A DNA stretch of 64,000 nucleotides from Sphingomonas sp. UBA978 (GCF_002292295.1 NZ_DBBS01000020.1:428806-492805); one strand, 5' to 3'; positions 1 through 9,170 are shown, numbered from the stretch's first letter. Numbers and translations are program-made. Notes: a model not told the origin generated them from the letters alone.

Positions 1-318
1 GCGTTCGGACTGCGTTTCTCCAACCTCACGCATCGCGGCATCCTGACGCATGGCCCCTATGCCTGGTCGCGCCACCCGGCCTATCTGTCGAAGAACCTGT
101 TCTGGTGGCTGTCGACGCTGCCGATCCTCACCACCGGCAGCCTGATCGACGCGGTCCGCGCGACCGCGCTGATGGGCGTCGTCAGCGGCATCTATTACTG
201 GCGCGCCCGCACCGAGGAACGCCATCTGGGCCTCGACCCCGTCTATCGCGATTACAGCGACTGGATCGACCGGCGCGGCGCGGTGCCGCGCTTCCTGCGC
301 TGGATGGTCGCCCGCTAA
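1..318 (+). CDS. ICMT/PEMT-family methyltransferase, C-terminal part
   Basis: The reading frame is open from the first base of the window and ends at a TAA, giving 105 residues of the C-terminus; the N-terminus lies outside. The visible part has the pattern of the isoprenylcysteine carboxyl methyltransferase / phospholipid methyltransferase membrane family: GPYAWSRHPAYLSKNLFWW, a hydrophobic segment, then RTEERHLGLDPVYRDYSDWI, where RHP and the later E-E-H are family landmarks for SAM and substrate binding. The substrate cannot be told from this fragment. The gene ends overlapping the 3' end of the convergent gene at 315. Confidence 0.75.
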   Translation, partial: AFGLRFSNLTHRGILTHGPYAWSRHPAYLSKNLFWWLSTLPILTTGSLIDAVRATALMGVVSGIYYWRARTEERHLGLDPVYRDYSDWIDRRGAVPRFLRWMVAR

Positions 319-896
319 AGCGCCTTTGCCCACAAGGCGTCGATGCGCTTCTGATTGCCGCCGCTCTCGCGCAGCCGCAGGTCGAGCAATTCGACCTTGC
401 GCCCGCGCAGCATCTGCCCCTCGGTCTTCCAGACCAGATCGTAGATCGCCTGCCGCGTCGTCGGCTGGTCGTCGGTGAAATAGGTGTAGCGGATCAGCAC
501 CGGCAGCCGCCCGGTCCGCTCGTCCGCGCCGCCGTCGGTGGTCTTGCGCAACGCGTCGTCGAACCAGCCCGCCTCGATCGTCTGCGTCACCGAATCCTGC
601 GGCGCGACGCCGAGCGCAGTCGGGAAGGTCACGCGGATGTCGCCGAGCGGATGTGCTTCCTCGCGCGCCAGCAGGATCGATCTCTTGTCCCTGGCCACCG
701 TGCCGCGCAGCGTGAAGCGCGCCTTGTCGCGGCTCGCGCTCGCCTGTTCGACCGCCTTGTCGGCCGCGGCGTCGCGGCGTTCCTGCCAATTGCTGTACAG
801 CGTCAGTGCGGCGATCACCACGCCGGCGACCGCCACCACCTCCGCCAGCGTGATCCAGCGGCGGCGGGTCTGCGCCTGATCCTGCGTCTCGCTCAT
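315..896 (-). CDS. hypothetical single-span membrane protein
   Basis: This encodes 193 residues. The start is placed at the MSETQDQ methionine because it overlaps the stop of the upstream YjbR-like gene in an ATGA arrangement, so the two genes are probably translated together. One hydrophobic helix lies at about residues 15-34 and is followed by a charged Ala/Lys/Arg/Asp-rich stretch and a roughly 120-residue soluble domain with no motif I recognise. By inference it is anchored in the inner membrane with the C-terminal domain probably periplasmic. It sits last in a purM-purN-yjbR-like run of genes. No function can be given. Confidence 0.7.
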   Translation of the reverse strand: MSETQDQAQTRRRWITLAEVVAVAGVVIAALTLYSNWQERRDAAADKAVEQASASRDKARFTLRGTVARDKRSILLAREEAHPLGDIRVTFPTALGVAPQDSVTQTIEAGWFDDALRKTTDGGADERTGRLPVLIRYTYFTDDQPTTRQAIYDLVWKTEGQMLRGRKVELLDLRLRESGGNQKRIDALWAKAL

Positions 897-1273
897 CGTC
901 CGCCCGCCTCCAGCAGCCGGCGCGGCGCGGCCAGTTCCCAGCTGCGCGCGATCCGGTCCTCGATCAGCACCCAATCGGGATCGCCGTCCAGCGTCACGCC
1001 GACCCAGCCCGATGGGCCCAGATAGGCGGGCCGGCTATAGGTGTCGGGTGCCGCGTCGATCAGCATCGCCTGCTCGTCCGTTCCGCTGGTGCGCACGCAG
1101 ACGACGTTTAGCCCATCGCCGTGATGGTTCTCCCGGACCTGCGCGAACTGCTTGTCCGCAACGAAGAAGGTTGGCTGGCCGTGGCTCGTCCGCTCCTCGA
1201 CCTCGGGCAGCAGCAGCGCGATCTCGCGGACGCGGGTCAGGGCAGGGGAGGCGGCAGGGGCATCGGCGGTCAT
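893..1273 (-). CDS. MmcQ/YjbR family protein
   Basis: This 126-residue protein has the MmcQ/YjbR (CyaY-like fold) pattern: an N-terminal helix with LLLPEVEERTSHGQPTFFV, then a strand with the NVVCVRT region, and a C-terminal GWVGVTLDGDPDW that precedes the final helix. Family members are described as possible DNA-binding proteins, but the biochemical role is not settled. Its ATG overlaps the purN stop and its stop overlaps the next gene's ATG, so it is translationally linked on both sides. Confidence 0.85.
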   Translation of the reverse strand: MTADAPAASPALTRVREIALLLPEVEERTSHGQPTFFVADKQFAQVRENHHGDGLNVVCVRTSGTDEQAMLIDAAPDTYSRPAYLGPSGWVGVTLDGDPDWVLIEDRIARSWELAAPRRLLEAGGR

Positions 1274-1815
1274 CGGCTGGCGAACTCCTTCAGCACCTGC
1301 GGGTAGAGCCGGTGCTCGGCCGCCAGAACGCGCATGGCCAGTGTTTCGGGTCCATCGTCCGGCAGCACCGGCACCTCAGCCTGTCCCAGCAGCGCACCGC
1401 CGTCGAGTTCCTCGGTGACGACATGCACCGAACAGCCCGCCACCGCATCGCCCGCCGCGATCGCGCGGGCATGGGTGTCGAGTCCCTTGTATTTGGGGAG
1501 CAGCGAGGGGTGGATGTTGACGATCCGTCCCCGCCAGCGCGCGACGAAATCGTCCGACAGCAGCCGCATGTAACCGGCGAGCGCGACCAGTTCGCATCCC
1601 GCCGCACGCAGGGCGGCATCGATCTGCGCTTCATAGGCGGCCTTGCCGATTCCTTTGGGCGACAGCGCGAAGGTGGCGATCCCGCGCGCCTCCGCCCAGG
1701 CGAGGCCCGCCGCATCGGGCTTGTCGGAGGCGACGAGCCCGACCGGGATACCCGCCTCGACCAGCGCCATCATGTTCGATCCGCGCCCGGAGATTAGGAT
1801 GCCGACGGTCTTCAC
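1270..1815 (-). CDS. purN: phosphoribosylglycinamide formyltransferase PurN
   Basis: PurN transfers a formyl group from 10-formyl-tetrahydrofolate to GAR in the third step of purine synthesis, in the cytoplasm. The 181-residue protein is near the usual family length. It shows the phosphate-binding ISGRGSNM at residues 8-15 and the catalytic set Asn100, His102 (NIHPSLLPKYKG) and Asp138 (ELDGG), which match the known Asn-His-Asp triad of the family. The start is a GTG six bases after the purM stop, so purM and purN form an operon with purM first. Confidence 0.95.
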   Translation of the reverse strand: MKTVGILISGRGSNMMALVEAGIPVGLVASDKPDAAGLAWAEARGIATFALSPKGIGKAAYEAQIDAALRAAGCELVALAGYMRLLSDDFVARWRGRIVNIHPSLLPKYKGLDTHARAIAAGDAVAGCSVHVVTEELDGGALLGQAEVPVLPDDGPETLAMRVLAAEHRLYPQVLKEFASR

Positions 1816-1821
1816 GCCGCC

Positions 1822-2958
1822 TCAGCCCTCATGCGTCGCGGTCCAGTCGGCGCGCGCGCTCCACGTCTCGGTCGATCCGCGCACGGTGCAGCCGCGCGGC
1901 CCCGCCTCGACCGTGCCGATCCTATCCACCGTCTCGCCCGCCTCGCGCAGTGCCGCGGCGACCGTTTCGGCGCGCTCCGCCGCGACGACCACCGCCATCC
2001 CGATCCCGCAATTGAAGGTGCGGGCCATTTCCTCGGGCTCGATCGCGCCCTGCGCCTGCAGGAATGCCATCAACCGCGGCTGCTCCCAAGTGTCCGCGTC
2101 GATCACCGCATGCGCGTCACCCGGCAGCACGCGCGGGATATTCTCGAGCAGGCCGCCGCCGGTGATATGCGCCAGCCCCTTGATCTCGCCTGCGCGCAGC
2201 AGCGGCAGCAGGCTGGCGACATAGATGCGCGTCGGCGCCATCAGGATATCGATCAGCAGCCGGTCCGAATCGAACAGCGCCGGCCGGTCGAGCTTCCACC
2301 CGCGATCCGTCGCCAGCCGGCGGACGAGCGAGAAGCCGTTGGAATGCACGCCCGACGAGGCGAGGCCGAGGATGACGTCGCCCGCGCCGATCTCGCGCCC
2401 GGTCAGCACCCGGTCACGCTCGACCGCGCCGACGCAGAAGCCGGCAAGGTCGTAATCGCCGGGGGCGTACATGCCCGGCATCTCGGCCGTTTCGCCACCG
2501 ATCAGCGCACAGCCCGCCTGACGGCAGCCCTCTGCGATCGAGGCGACGACGCGCTCGGCGATCGCGTTGTCGAGCTTGGCGGTCGCGTAATAATCGAGGA
2601 AGAACAACGGCTCGGCGCCCTGGACGATCAGGTCGTTGGCGCACATCGCGACTAGGTCGACGCCGACGCCCTCGTGCCGGTCCCATTCGATCGCGAGCTT
2701 CAGCTTGGTGCCGACGCCGTCGTTCGCCGCGACCAGCAGCGGGTCGTCGAACCCGGCGGCCTTGAGGTCGAACATGCCGCCGAAGCCGCCCAGCTCCGCA
2801 TCCGCGCCCGGGCGCCGCGTCGCCTTGGCGAGCGGTCCGATCGCGCGGACCAGCGCGTTGCCCGCGGCGATCGACACGCCGGCATCGGCATAGGTGTAGG
2901 ACTGGTCGCCGGAGGCTGACGGGGAGGCCGGGGTGGGGGAGGATGGCGGGTTGCTCAT
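1822..2958 (-). CDS. purM: phosphoribosylformylglycinamidine cyclo-ligase PurM
   Basis: PurM closes the imidazole ring of FGAM to give AIR using ATP, in purine synthesis. The protein is 378 residues, with YTYADAGVSIAAGNALVRAIGPL at the start of the core, the LVAANDGVGTKLKLA signature, the CANDLIVQGAEPLFFLDYYAT motif and HITGGGLLENIPRVL. The first twenty or so residues are Ser/Pro-rich and probably disordered. It is the first gene of the operon purM-purN-yjbR-like-membrane protein and diverges from the secreted protein gene at 3071, with about 110 bp between them for both promoters. Confidence 0.95.
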   Translation of the reverse strand: MSNPPSSPTPASPSASGDQSYTYADAGVSIAAGNALVRAIGPLAKATRRPGADAELGGFGGMFDLKAAGFDDPLLVAANDGVGTKLKLAIEWDRHEGVGVDLVAMCANDLIVQGAEPLFFLDYYATAKLDNAIAERVVASIAEGCRQAGCALIGGETAEMPGMYAPGDYDLAGFCVGAVERDRVLTGREIGAGDVILGLASSGVHSNGFSLVRRLATDRGWKLDRPALFDSDRLLIDILMAPTRIYVASLLPLLRAGEIKGLAHITGGGLLENIPRVLPGDAHAVIDADTWEQPRLMAFLQAQGAIEPEEMARTFNCGIGMAVVVAAERAETVAAALREAGETVDRIGTVEAGPRGCTVRGSTETWSARADWTATHEG

Positions 2959-3070
2959 CCGGCCAGCCTGCTAAAGTTTGTGGCGCGCGGTGGCAATCCT
3001 TCCCCGCACGGTGCGCGGCGGCACACAAGCTGCTTGGTTTTCCGGCGCCGCTTCGCCAAAAGGCGCAACG

Positions 3071-4324
3071 ATGCGTGTCCGTACCCTGTTTTCCTCGCTG
3101 GCCGGTGCCGCATTGCTGCTCGGCGCCGGCGCCTATGCGCAGATCGAGGGCGGTCGCGGCGTCGCGCCGGTCGACAGTTCGGGCGATTTCGAGGTCAGTG
3201 GCGTCAGCGTCGACGTCGCCGCCAAGACTGCCGAATCCGCCCGGCTCGGCGGCTGGCGGCTGGCGCAGCGCAAGGCGTGGGTCCAGCTTTCCCGCCGGCT
3301 CGGTGCGGGCGGCGGGCTGGTGTCCGACGGTACGCTCGACCAGCTCGTGTCCGGCATCGTCGTCGAGCATGAACAGATCGGCCCGACGCGGTACATCGCC
3401 CGGCTCGGCGTGCTGTTCGATCGCGGCCGCGCGGCATCGGTGCTGGGGATCAGCGCCTATTCCGACCGGTCGCGGCCGATGCTGCTCGTGCCGCTGCAGG
3501 TGTCCGGCGGGGTCGAGACGGTCTTCGAACAGCGCAACGACTGGCAGCAGGCGTGGGCGCGCTTCCGCACCGGGAACAGTGCGATCGACTATGTCCGCCC
3601 CTCGGGCACGGGCGCCGATTCGCTGCTGCTCAACGCCGGCCAGATATCCCGACCGGGGCGCGGCTGGTGGCGGACGATTATCGACCAATATGGCGCCGCG
3701 GATATCCTCATCCCCGTCGTGCGGCTGTACCGCAGCTATCCCGGCGGCCCGGTCATCGGCGTGTTCCAGGCGCGTCACGGCCCCGACAACGACCTGATCG
3801 GCAGCTTCACGTTGCGCGTCGGCAGCGCGGCCGGCCTGCCGCAATTGCTCGACACCGGCGTCGCGCGGATGGACGCGCTGTTCCAGCAGGCGTTGCGCGG
3901 CGGCGCGCTCGGCCTCGATCCGACTTTGTCGCCGCCGCCCGAGCCCGAACCCGTCATCGATCCCGACGCGATCGACGACAGCGCGGGCGGCGAGACGCTG
4001 GCGGAGATCGTCGGCGACACCGCGTCCGCCAATGCCGGGATCCCGATCACGGTCCAGTTCGACACGCCGGGCGCCAGTGCTGTGGCGAATACCGAAGGGT
4101 TGATCCGTGGCATCGCGGGCGTCCGTTCGGCGACGACCACCAGCCTCGCGCTCGGCGGCCTGTCGCTGATGCGCGTCACCTATGACGGCGATCCCGACGC
4201 GCTGCGCGCGGCTCTGGAGGTGCGCGGCTATCAGGTGACGGGGTCGGGCCAGACGCTGCGCATCCGCCGCGCGCCGCAACTGCTGCCGCCCAACCTGCCG
4301 TCCGACGAAAAGCCCGCAGGATAA
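3071..4324 (+). CDS. secreted protein with HMA-like C-terminal domain
   Basis: This encodes 417 residues. The start at MRVRTLFSSLAG gives a clear Sec signal peptide ending near AYAQ; an upstream in-frame ATG would place extra charged residues before it. The middle has WRLAQRKAWVQLSRRL and a region typical of a sphingomonad protein that I believe is usually annotated as heavy-metal-associated domain or DUF2066-like. A Pro/Glu-rich linker sits near residues 280-300, and the last 100 residues (PITVQFDTPGASAV to the end) have a ferredoxin-like HMA pattern but no CxxC metal site. It lies 5 bp upstream of hdaA and is likely cotranscribed with it. The function is unknown. Confidence 0.7.
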   Translation: MRVRTLFSSLAGAALLLGAGAYAQIEGGRGVAPVDSSGDFEVSGVSVDVAAKTAESARLGGWRLAQRKAWVQLSRRLGAGGGLVSDGTLDQLVSGIVVEHEQIGPTRYIARLGVLFDRGRAASVLGISAYSDRSRPMLLVPLQVSGGVETVFEQRNDWQQAWARFRTGNSAIDYVRPSGTGADSLLLNAGQISRPGRGWWRTIIDQYGAADILIPVVRLYRSYPGGPVIGVFQARHGPDNDLIGSFTLRVGSAAGLPQLLDTGVARMDALFQQALRGGALGLDPTLSPPPEPEPVIDPDAIDDSAGGETLAEIVGDTASANAGIPITVQFDTPGASAVANTEGLIRGIAGVRSATTTSLALGGLSLMRVTYDGDPDALRAALEVRGYQVTGSGQTLRIRRAPQLLPPNLPSDEKPAG

Positions 4325-4329
4325 GCCGC

Positions 4330-4962
4330 ATGACCAGCCAGCTCGCGCTGCCGTTGGGGTGGCCGGCGGACCCCAGGGACGACGCCTTCCTCATCACCAA
4401 TTCCAACCTGCGTGCCGCGCAGACGCTGGAACATTGGGCGACATGGCCGGTCATGGCCGCCGTCCTCACCGGCCCGCGCAAATCGGGGCGCAGCCTGCTC
4501 GCGCGCATCTTCGCCGCCAAGAGCAACGGCAGCATCATCGACGACGCGGAGAACGTGCCGGAGGCGCACATTTTCCACGCCTGGAACTTGGCGCAGACGG
4601 AACGGCGCCCCCTCGTCATCGTCGCGGACGCGTTGCCGCCGACCTGGGGGGTGCGCCTGCCCGACCTGAAATCGCGCCTCGCCGCCAGTCCGCATGCCGC
4701 GATCGGCGCGCCCGACGACGAACTGATCGCCGCGCTGCTCGACCATCTGTTCCAGCGTCGCGGCCTCGATGCGCGGCCCGATCTGGTGACGTGGCTCAGC
4801 ACCCGGATCGAACGCAGCCATATCGTCGTCCAGCGCGTCGTCGATGCGCTCGATCAGGAGGTGCTGGAAAGCCGCAAGCGCCTGTCGATTCCGCTCGCCC
4901 GAACAGTTTTGACTGCGGCCGGGATCGTCACGCAACCGCAACCGTTCCTGCCTATGACGTAA
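4330..4962 (+). CDS. hdaA: HdaA/DnaA-like regulatory inactivation protein
   Basis: This 210-residue protein resembles the AAA+ part of DnaA without its DNA-binding domain, as in alphaproteobacterial HdaA, which works with the beta clamp to convert DnaA-ATP to DnaA-ADP. The N-terminal QLALPLGW matches the clamp-binding QL-x-LPL pattern seen in Hda proteins. The P-loop is the degenerate GPRKSGRS, and later IERSHIVVQRVVDALDQ resembles the sensor 2/lid region. It is followed after 2 bp by ppk1, a gene pair I recall as common in sphingomonads. Confidence 0.85.
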   Translation: MTSQLALPLGWPADPRDDAFLITNSNLRAAQTLEHWATWPVMAAVLTGPRKSGRSLLARIFAAKSNGSIIDDAENVPEAHIFHAWNLAQTERRPLVIVADALPPTWGVRLPDLKSRLAASPHAAIGAPDDELIAALLDHLFQRRGLDARPDLVTWLSTRIERSHIVVQRVVDALDQEVLESRKRLSIPLARTVLTAAGIVTQPQPFLPMT

Positions 4963-4964
4963 TC

Positions 4965-7130
4965 ATGACACGCCCAGCTCACCTTTCGCACCTGTCCGCG
5001 GCCGACGACGATCCCTTCGTTCCCGAGATCAACGACCGCTATTTCAATCGCGAACTGTCGTGGCTGGCGTTCAACCGCCGCGTGCTCGAGGAAGCCTGCA
5101 ATCCGGCGCATCCGCTGCTCGAACGGCTGCGGTTCCTGTCGATCTCGGGCAACAATCTCGACGAATTCTTCATGGTCCGCGTCGCCGGCCTGAAGGGGCA
5201 GCAGATGAAGGACGTCGATCGTCGCTCGTCGGACGGTCTGACGCCCGGCCAGCAGCTGGCGGCGATCACGACCGAGGCCGACGCGCTGATGGCGAGCCAG
5301 CAGGCGGTGTGGGGCGACCTGCGCACCCTGCTCGACGAAGCTGGCCTCCACGTCCTGCGCCGCGACGAGGTCGATCCGCAGGCGGCGGAATGGCTCGAGA
5401 CGCATTTCCGCGAACAGATCTTCCCGATCCTCACCCCGCAGGCGCTCGATCCCGCGCATCCCTTCCCGTTCATCCCCAACAAGGGGCTGTCGGTGATGTT
5501 CGACGTCGTCCGCGATTCGGACGGCGAGCCGGTGCGCGAGCTGGTGATGATCCCGGCGAGCGCGCCGCGCTTCGTCCGCCTGCCGGGGGAGCCCGCCCGC
5601 TACGTCTCGATCGAGGCATTGCTCAAGCGGTTCGCGCCGGTGCTGTTCCCCGGCTATACCCTGGTCGGTGCCGCCGCCTTCCGCGTGCTGCGCGACAGCG
5701 ATATCGAAATCGACGAAGAGGCGGAGGATCTCGTCCGCTACTTCGCCAACGCGATCAAGCGCCGCCGGCGCGGACGCGTCATCCGTCTGGAACTCGAAAC
5801 CGGCATGCCCGATGCGCTCGCGCAGGTGCTGCGCGACGAGCTGGGCGGCGCCGATGCGACGATCACTGAAAGCGGCAACCTGCTCAGCATCGGCGATCTG
5901 GATGCGGTGATCGACGAGGATCGCCCCGACCTCAAGTTCCTGCCCTTCGTCCCGCGCTTCCCCGAACGGATCCGCGAATTCGGCGGCGACTGTTTCGCGG
6001 CGATCCGGTCGAAGGACATCGTCGTCCACCACCCCTATGAGACGTTCGACGTCGTCCTCGCCTTCCTCAAGCAGGCGGCACTCGACCCCGACGTCATCGC
6101 GATCAAGCAGACGCTATACCGCGCCGGCAAGCAGCCCGCGGTCATCAACGCGCTGATCGCCGCGGCGGAGGCGGGCAAGTCGGTCACCGCCGTCGTCGAA
6201 CTGCGCGCCCGTTTCGACGAGGAGCAGAATATCCTGTGGGCGAGCGCGCTCGAACGTGCCGGCGTGCAGGTCGTCTACGGCTTCCTCGAATGGAAGACTC
6301 ACGCCAAGGTGTCGATGGTCGTCCGACGCGAAGGGGGACAGTTCCGCACCTATTGCCACTTCGGCACCGGCAACTACCATCCGGTCACCGCGCGCATCTA
6401 CACCGACCTGTCGTTCTTCACCGCCGACCCGCGCATGGGTCGCGATGCCGCGCAGATGTTCAACTACGTCACCGGCTATGTCGAACCGACCGACATCACC
6501 AAGCTGAGCCTCAGCCCGCGCGACCTGCGCCAGAAACTGCTCGACCTGATCGACGTCGAGATCGCCAACGCCCGCGCCGGCAAGGAGGGCGCGGTCTGGG
6601 CCAAGATGAACAGCCTGGTCGATCCCGCCATCATCGATAAATTGTACGAGGCGAGTGGCGCCGGGGTGGAGATCGAACTCATCATCCGCGGCATCTGCTG
6701 CCTGCGCCCCGGCGTGCCGGGCATGTCGGAGAATATCCGGGTCAAGTCGATCATCGGCCGTTTCCTCGAGCACAGCCGGATCTTCTGCTTCGGCAACGGT
6801 GCCGCGCTGCCCAACGACGGCGCGCAGGTGTTTATCTCCTCGGCCGACTGGATGCCGCGCAACTTCGACCGCCGCGTCGAATATATGCTGCCGATCGAAA
6901 ACCCGACCGTTCACGATCAGGTGCTTGATCAGGTAATGGTCGCCAATCTGATCGACAGCGAACAAAGCTGGGAGCTGGAGCCGGACGGCCGCTACGTGCG
7001 CGAGGTGCCGGGGGACAAGCCGTTCAACCTCCATCGCTATTTCATGACCAATCCGTCGCTATCCGGACGCGGCACGGCGCTGGCGGAAAGCGACGCAGTG
7101 CCGACGCTGGCCCTGCGACGGCGGCGATAG
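4965..7130 (+). CDS. ppk1: polyphosphate kinase 1
   Basis: PPK1 reversibly makes inorganic polyphosphate from ATP. The start is the ATG two bases after the hdaA stop, giving 721 residues, a normal length. The N-terminal domain begins FNRELSWLAFNRRVLEE with SISGNNLDEFFMVRVAGLKG. The catalytic region has KTHAKVSMVVRREGG, then CHFGTGNYHP with His465 and His472, and YTDLSFFTADP, the conserved core that carries the phosphorylated histidine in this family. It is in an operon with hdaA and probably with ppx, which starts 120 bp further on. Confidence 0.96.
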   Translation: MTRPAHLSHLSAADDDPFVPEINDRYFNRELSWLAFNRRVLEEACNPAHPLLERLRFLSISGNNLDEFFMVRVAGLKGQQMKDVDRRSSDGLTPGQQLAAITTEADALMASQQAVWGDLRTLLDEAGLHVLRRDEVDPQAAEWLETHFREQIFPILTPQALDPAHPFPFIPNKGLSVMFDVVRDSDGEPVRELVMIPASAPRFVRLPGEPARYVSIEALLKRFAPVLFPGYTLVGAAAFRVLRDSDIEIDEEAEDLVRYFANAIKRRRRGRVIRLELETGMPDALAQVLRDELGGADATITESGNLLSIGDLDAVIDEDRPDLKFLPFVPRFPERIREFGGDCFAAIRSKDIVVHHPYETFDVVLAFLKQAALDPDVIAIKQTLYRAGKQPAVINALIAAAEAGKSVTAVVELRARFDEEQNILWASALERAGVQVVYGFLEWKTHAKVSMVVRREGGQFRTYCHFGTGNYHPVTARIYTDLSFFTADPRMGRDAAQMFNYVTGYVEPTDITKLSLSPRDLRQKLLDLIDVEIANARAGKEGAVWAKMNSLVDPAIIDKLYEASGAGVEIELIIRGICCLRPGVPGMSENIRVKSIIGRFLEHSRIFCFGNGAALPNDGAQVFISSADWMPRNFDRRVEYMLPIENPTVHDQVLDQVMVANLIDSEQSWELEPDGRYVREVPGDKPFNLHRYFMTNPSLSGRGTALAESDAVPTLALRRRR

Positions 7131-7250
7131 CGGGTTGTTGCTCACCACCGAACACGCCACAACGCCGCGGATGGTCCTCCCCACCCTGCCTCGCCGTCCC
7201 CGCCCCTCCGGCGCCGCTTTGTGGCGAGGCGTGACGGCAGGACGGTCGCG

Positions 7251-8717
7251 ATGACCAGCGCCTATCCCCGCACCGGCATTATCGACATCGGCTCCAACTC
7301 GGTGCGGCTGGTCGTCTATCAGGGCCATCCGCGCGTGCCGGCGACCCTCTTCAACGAAAAGGTCATGGCCGGCCTCGGCCGCAGCCTCGCCGCGACCGGC
7401 GCGATCGATGCCGACAGCCTCAGGCTCGCGATCGGCGCGCTGCGCCGTTTCGCCGCGGTCGCGCGCGAGATGGACGCGCGCCTGCGCACCGTCGCCACTG
7501 CCGCGGTCCGCGACGCCAGCAACGGCCAGCGCCTGATCGAGGCGGCGAGCGACCTCGGCCTCAAGGTCGAATTGCTCTCCGGCGAGCAGGAGGCGACCGC
7601 GTCCGGCATGGGCGTGCTCTCCGCCATCCCCGATGCGGACGGCATCGTCGGCGATCTCGGCGGCGGCAGCCTCGAACTCGTCCGCGTCGTCGCCGGCACC
7701 GTCACCGATCGCGTGTCCTTTCCGCTGGGCGTGCTGCGCATCGCAGGCTTGCGGCAGGGGCGCGGCCCCGGTTTCGATCGTCACGTCACCCGGCTAATCC
7801 AGGAGGCGGGCTGGACCGGGCGGGGCAGGGGCCTGCCGCTCTACATGGTCGGCGGATCGTGGCGCGCGCTCGCCCGGCTCGACATGAGCCTGACGCATTA
7901 TCCGCTGCCGATCATCCACGGCTATACGCTGGCGCCCGAAACCGTCGGGCGGCTGGGGCGCAGCATCGCGCATCTGTCGAAACAGCGTTTGCGTGCGGTG
8001 CCCGGGATGTCGTCGGTCCGTGCTGGGCAACTCGGCGATGCCACCGCCCTGCTCGCCGTGGTGATGCGCGAACTCGGTTCGGCAAGCGCGATCGCCTCCA
8101 GCTCGGGCCTGCGCGAAGGGCTGCTCCACGCCGCGCTCGACGCGCCGACCCGCGCGCTCGACCCGCTGATCGTCGCGACCCGCGAGGAGGGCCGGCTGCT
8201 GGGGCGCTTCCCGGAGCATGGCGACCTGCTCGCCGACTGGATCGCGCCGCTGTTCGCCGACGACGATCCGCAACTCGTCCGCATCCGCCATGCCGCCTGC
8301 CTGCTCGCCGACACCGGCTGGCGCGCCAACCCGGAATTTCGCGACGAACGCGGGTTCGAGATCGCGCTGCATGGCAATTGGGTGGCGATCGACATCGCCG
8401 AACGCGCGATGCTGGCGCAGGCGCTGCACACCAGCCTCGGCGGCAGCATCGTCCCCCATCCCGTGTTGACCGGCCTCGCCAACGCCGGCCAGATTGCGCT
8501 GGCGATCCAGTGGGGCCTTGCGATCCGCCTCGGCCAGCGCTTCAGCGGCGGCCTCGCCGGCCCGCTGCAACGTGCGACACTGACACTGCGGCCGGGAAAG
8601 GTCGCGCTGGCGCTGTCGGACAACGACTGCGCGCTCTACGCGGAGACGGTCGAACGCCGCCATGCGGCCTTGGCGACGGCCCTCAGGCGGAAGGCCGTGG
8701 TGGAGACTGCCGGGTAA
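7251..8717 (+). CDS. ppx: exopolyphosphatase/guanosine pentaphosphatase, Ppx/GppA family
   Basis: Ppx removes terminal phosphates from polyphosphate and, in some members, hydrolyses pppGpp. The protein is 488 residues from the ATG of MTSAYPRTG; a GTG ten codons upstream is possible. The actin-like fold motifs are visible: IDIGSNSVRLVVYQ at the N-terminus for phosphate 1, LLSGEQEATASGMGV, and GDLGGGSLELVRV for phosphate 2. A long C-terminal HD-like region follows. Being downstream of ppk1, it makes synthesis and breakdown of polyphosphate locally linked. Confidence 0.92.
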   Translation: MTSAYPRTGIIDIGSNSVRLVVYQGHPRVPATLFNEKVMAGLGRSLAATGAIDADSLRLAIGALRRFAAVAREMDARLRTVATAAVRDASNGQRLIEAASDLGLKVELLSGEQEATASGMGVLSAIPDADGIVGDLGGGSLELVRVVAGTVTDRVSFPLGVLRIAGLRQGRGPGFDRHVTRLIQEAGWTGRGRGLPLYMVGGSWRALARLDMSLTHYPLPIIHGYTLAPETVGRLGRSIAHLSKQRLRAVPGMSSVRAGQLGDATALLAVVMRELGSASAIASSSGLREGLLHAALDAPTRALDPLIVATREEGRLLGRFPEHGDLLADWIAPLFADDDPQLVRIRHAACLLADTGWRANPEFRDERGFEIALHGNWVAIDIAERAMLAQALHTSLGGSIVPHPVLTGLANAGQIALAIQWGLAIRLGQRFSGGLAGPLQRATLTLRPGKVALALSDNDCALYAETVERRHAALATALRRKAVVETAG

Positions 8718-8722
8718 AGAAG

Positions 8723-8873
8723 GTGGGTTCACGCGGAGACGCGGAGAGAAAGTGAGCTGCGCGAAGCGCCCATACAGCAGCCGTCCGACCGCAGGCGCAC
8801 GAACGTCTGAAGTCGCTGCCGCGGCCTCAAACGCTCTTCTTCTCCGCGTCTCCGCGTCTCCGCGCGAACCCAC
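8723..8873. repeat. palindromic intergenic repeat, copy 1
   Basis: This is a roughly 150-bp element whose ends form an inverted repeat. The left end reads GTGGGTTCACGCGGAG and the right end CTCCGCGCGAACCCAC, with repeated GACGCGGA units in the arms. It lies between the convergent ppx and I78-type genes. The same termini appear at 50824-50961 and 51141-51277. It can form a long hairpin in RNA from either strand, so it may serve as a bidirectional terminator. Confidence 0.75.
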
Positions 8874-8882
8874 CCTCTGCGA

Positions 8883-9170
8883 TCACCCGCAGCGCAGCCC
8901 GTCGATCTGCCCGCCGTCGTCCAGCAGGATATTCAGCCGCTCCGCCCGGAAATCCATCGTCGCTGCATCGTCCGGCCGCAGCACGCGCGACATCGCCGCG
9001 TTCGCCGCATGCTCGATCTCCGGCCGCATCCGTTCGCGGAACTTGACGCCGGCGAAGCGCATCTTCACCCGCTCGTCGATCACGCATGGCCCACGCGCCG
9101 CCATCGGCGGCTGCATCGTCGCACAGCCGGCGATCAGCACCGGCACCATCACCATTATAGCCCGCATCAT
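8883..9170 (-). CDS. I78-type peptidase inhibitor-like lipoprotein
   Basis: This encodes 95 residues. The N-terminus MMRAIMVMVPVLIAGCATM is a lipoprotein signal with the lipobox at about residues 13-16 and the lipidated Cys at 16. The end RLNILLDDGGQIDGLRCG matches the C-terminal strand-loop of I78 (potato-inhibitor-like) bacterial inhibitors, and an earlier Cys in RGPCVIDE could pair with the last one. By inference it is an outer- or inner-membrane-anchored periplasmic protease inhibitor. The ATG overlaps the rnd stop (ATGA), so it is cotranscribed with rnd. Confidence 0.75.
   Translation of the reverse strand: MMRAIMVMVPVLIAGCATMQPPMAARGPCVIDERVKMRFAGVKFRERMRPEIEHAANAAMSRVLRPDDAATMDFRAERLNILLDDGGQIDGLRCG

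Noticed and set aside
2414..4279. 621-codon minus-strand frame covering purM and the secreted protein gene
   Set aside because: It crosses two well-supported genes, is Arg/Ala-rich and shows no domain.
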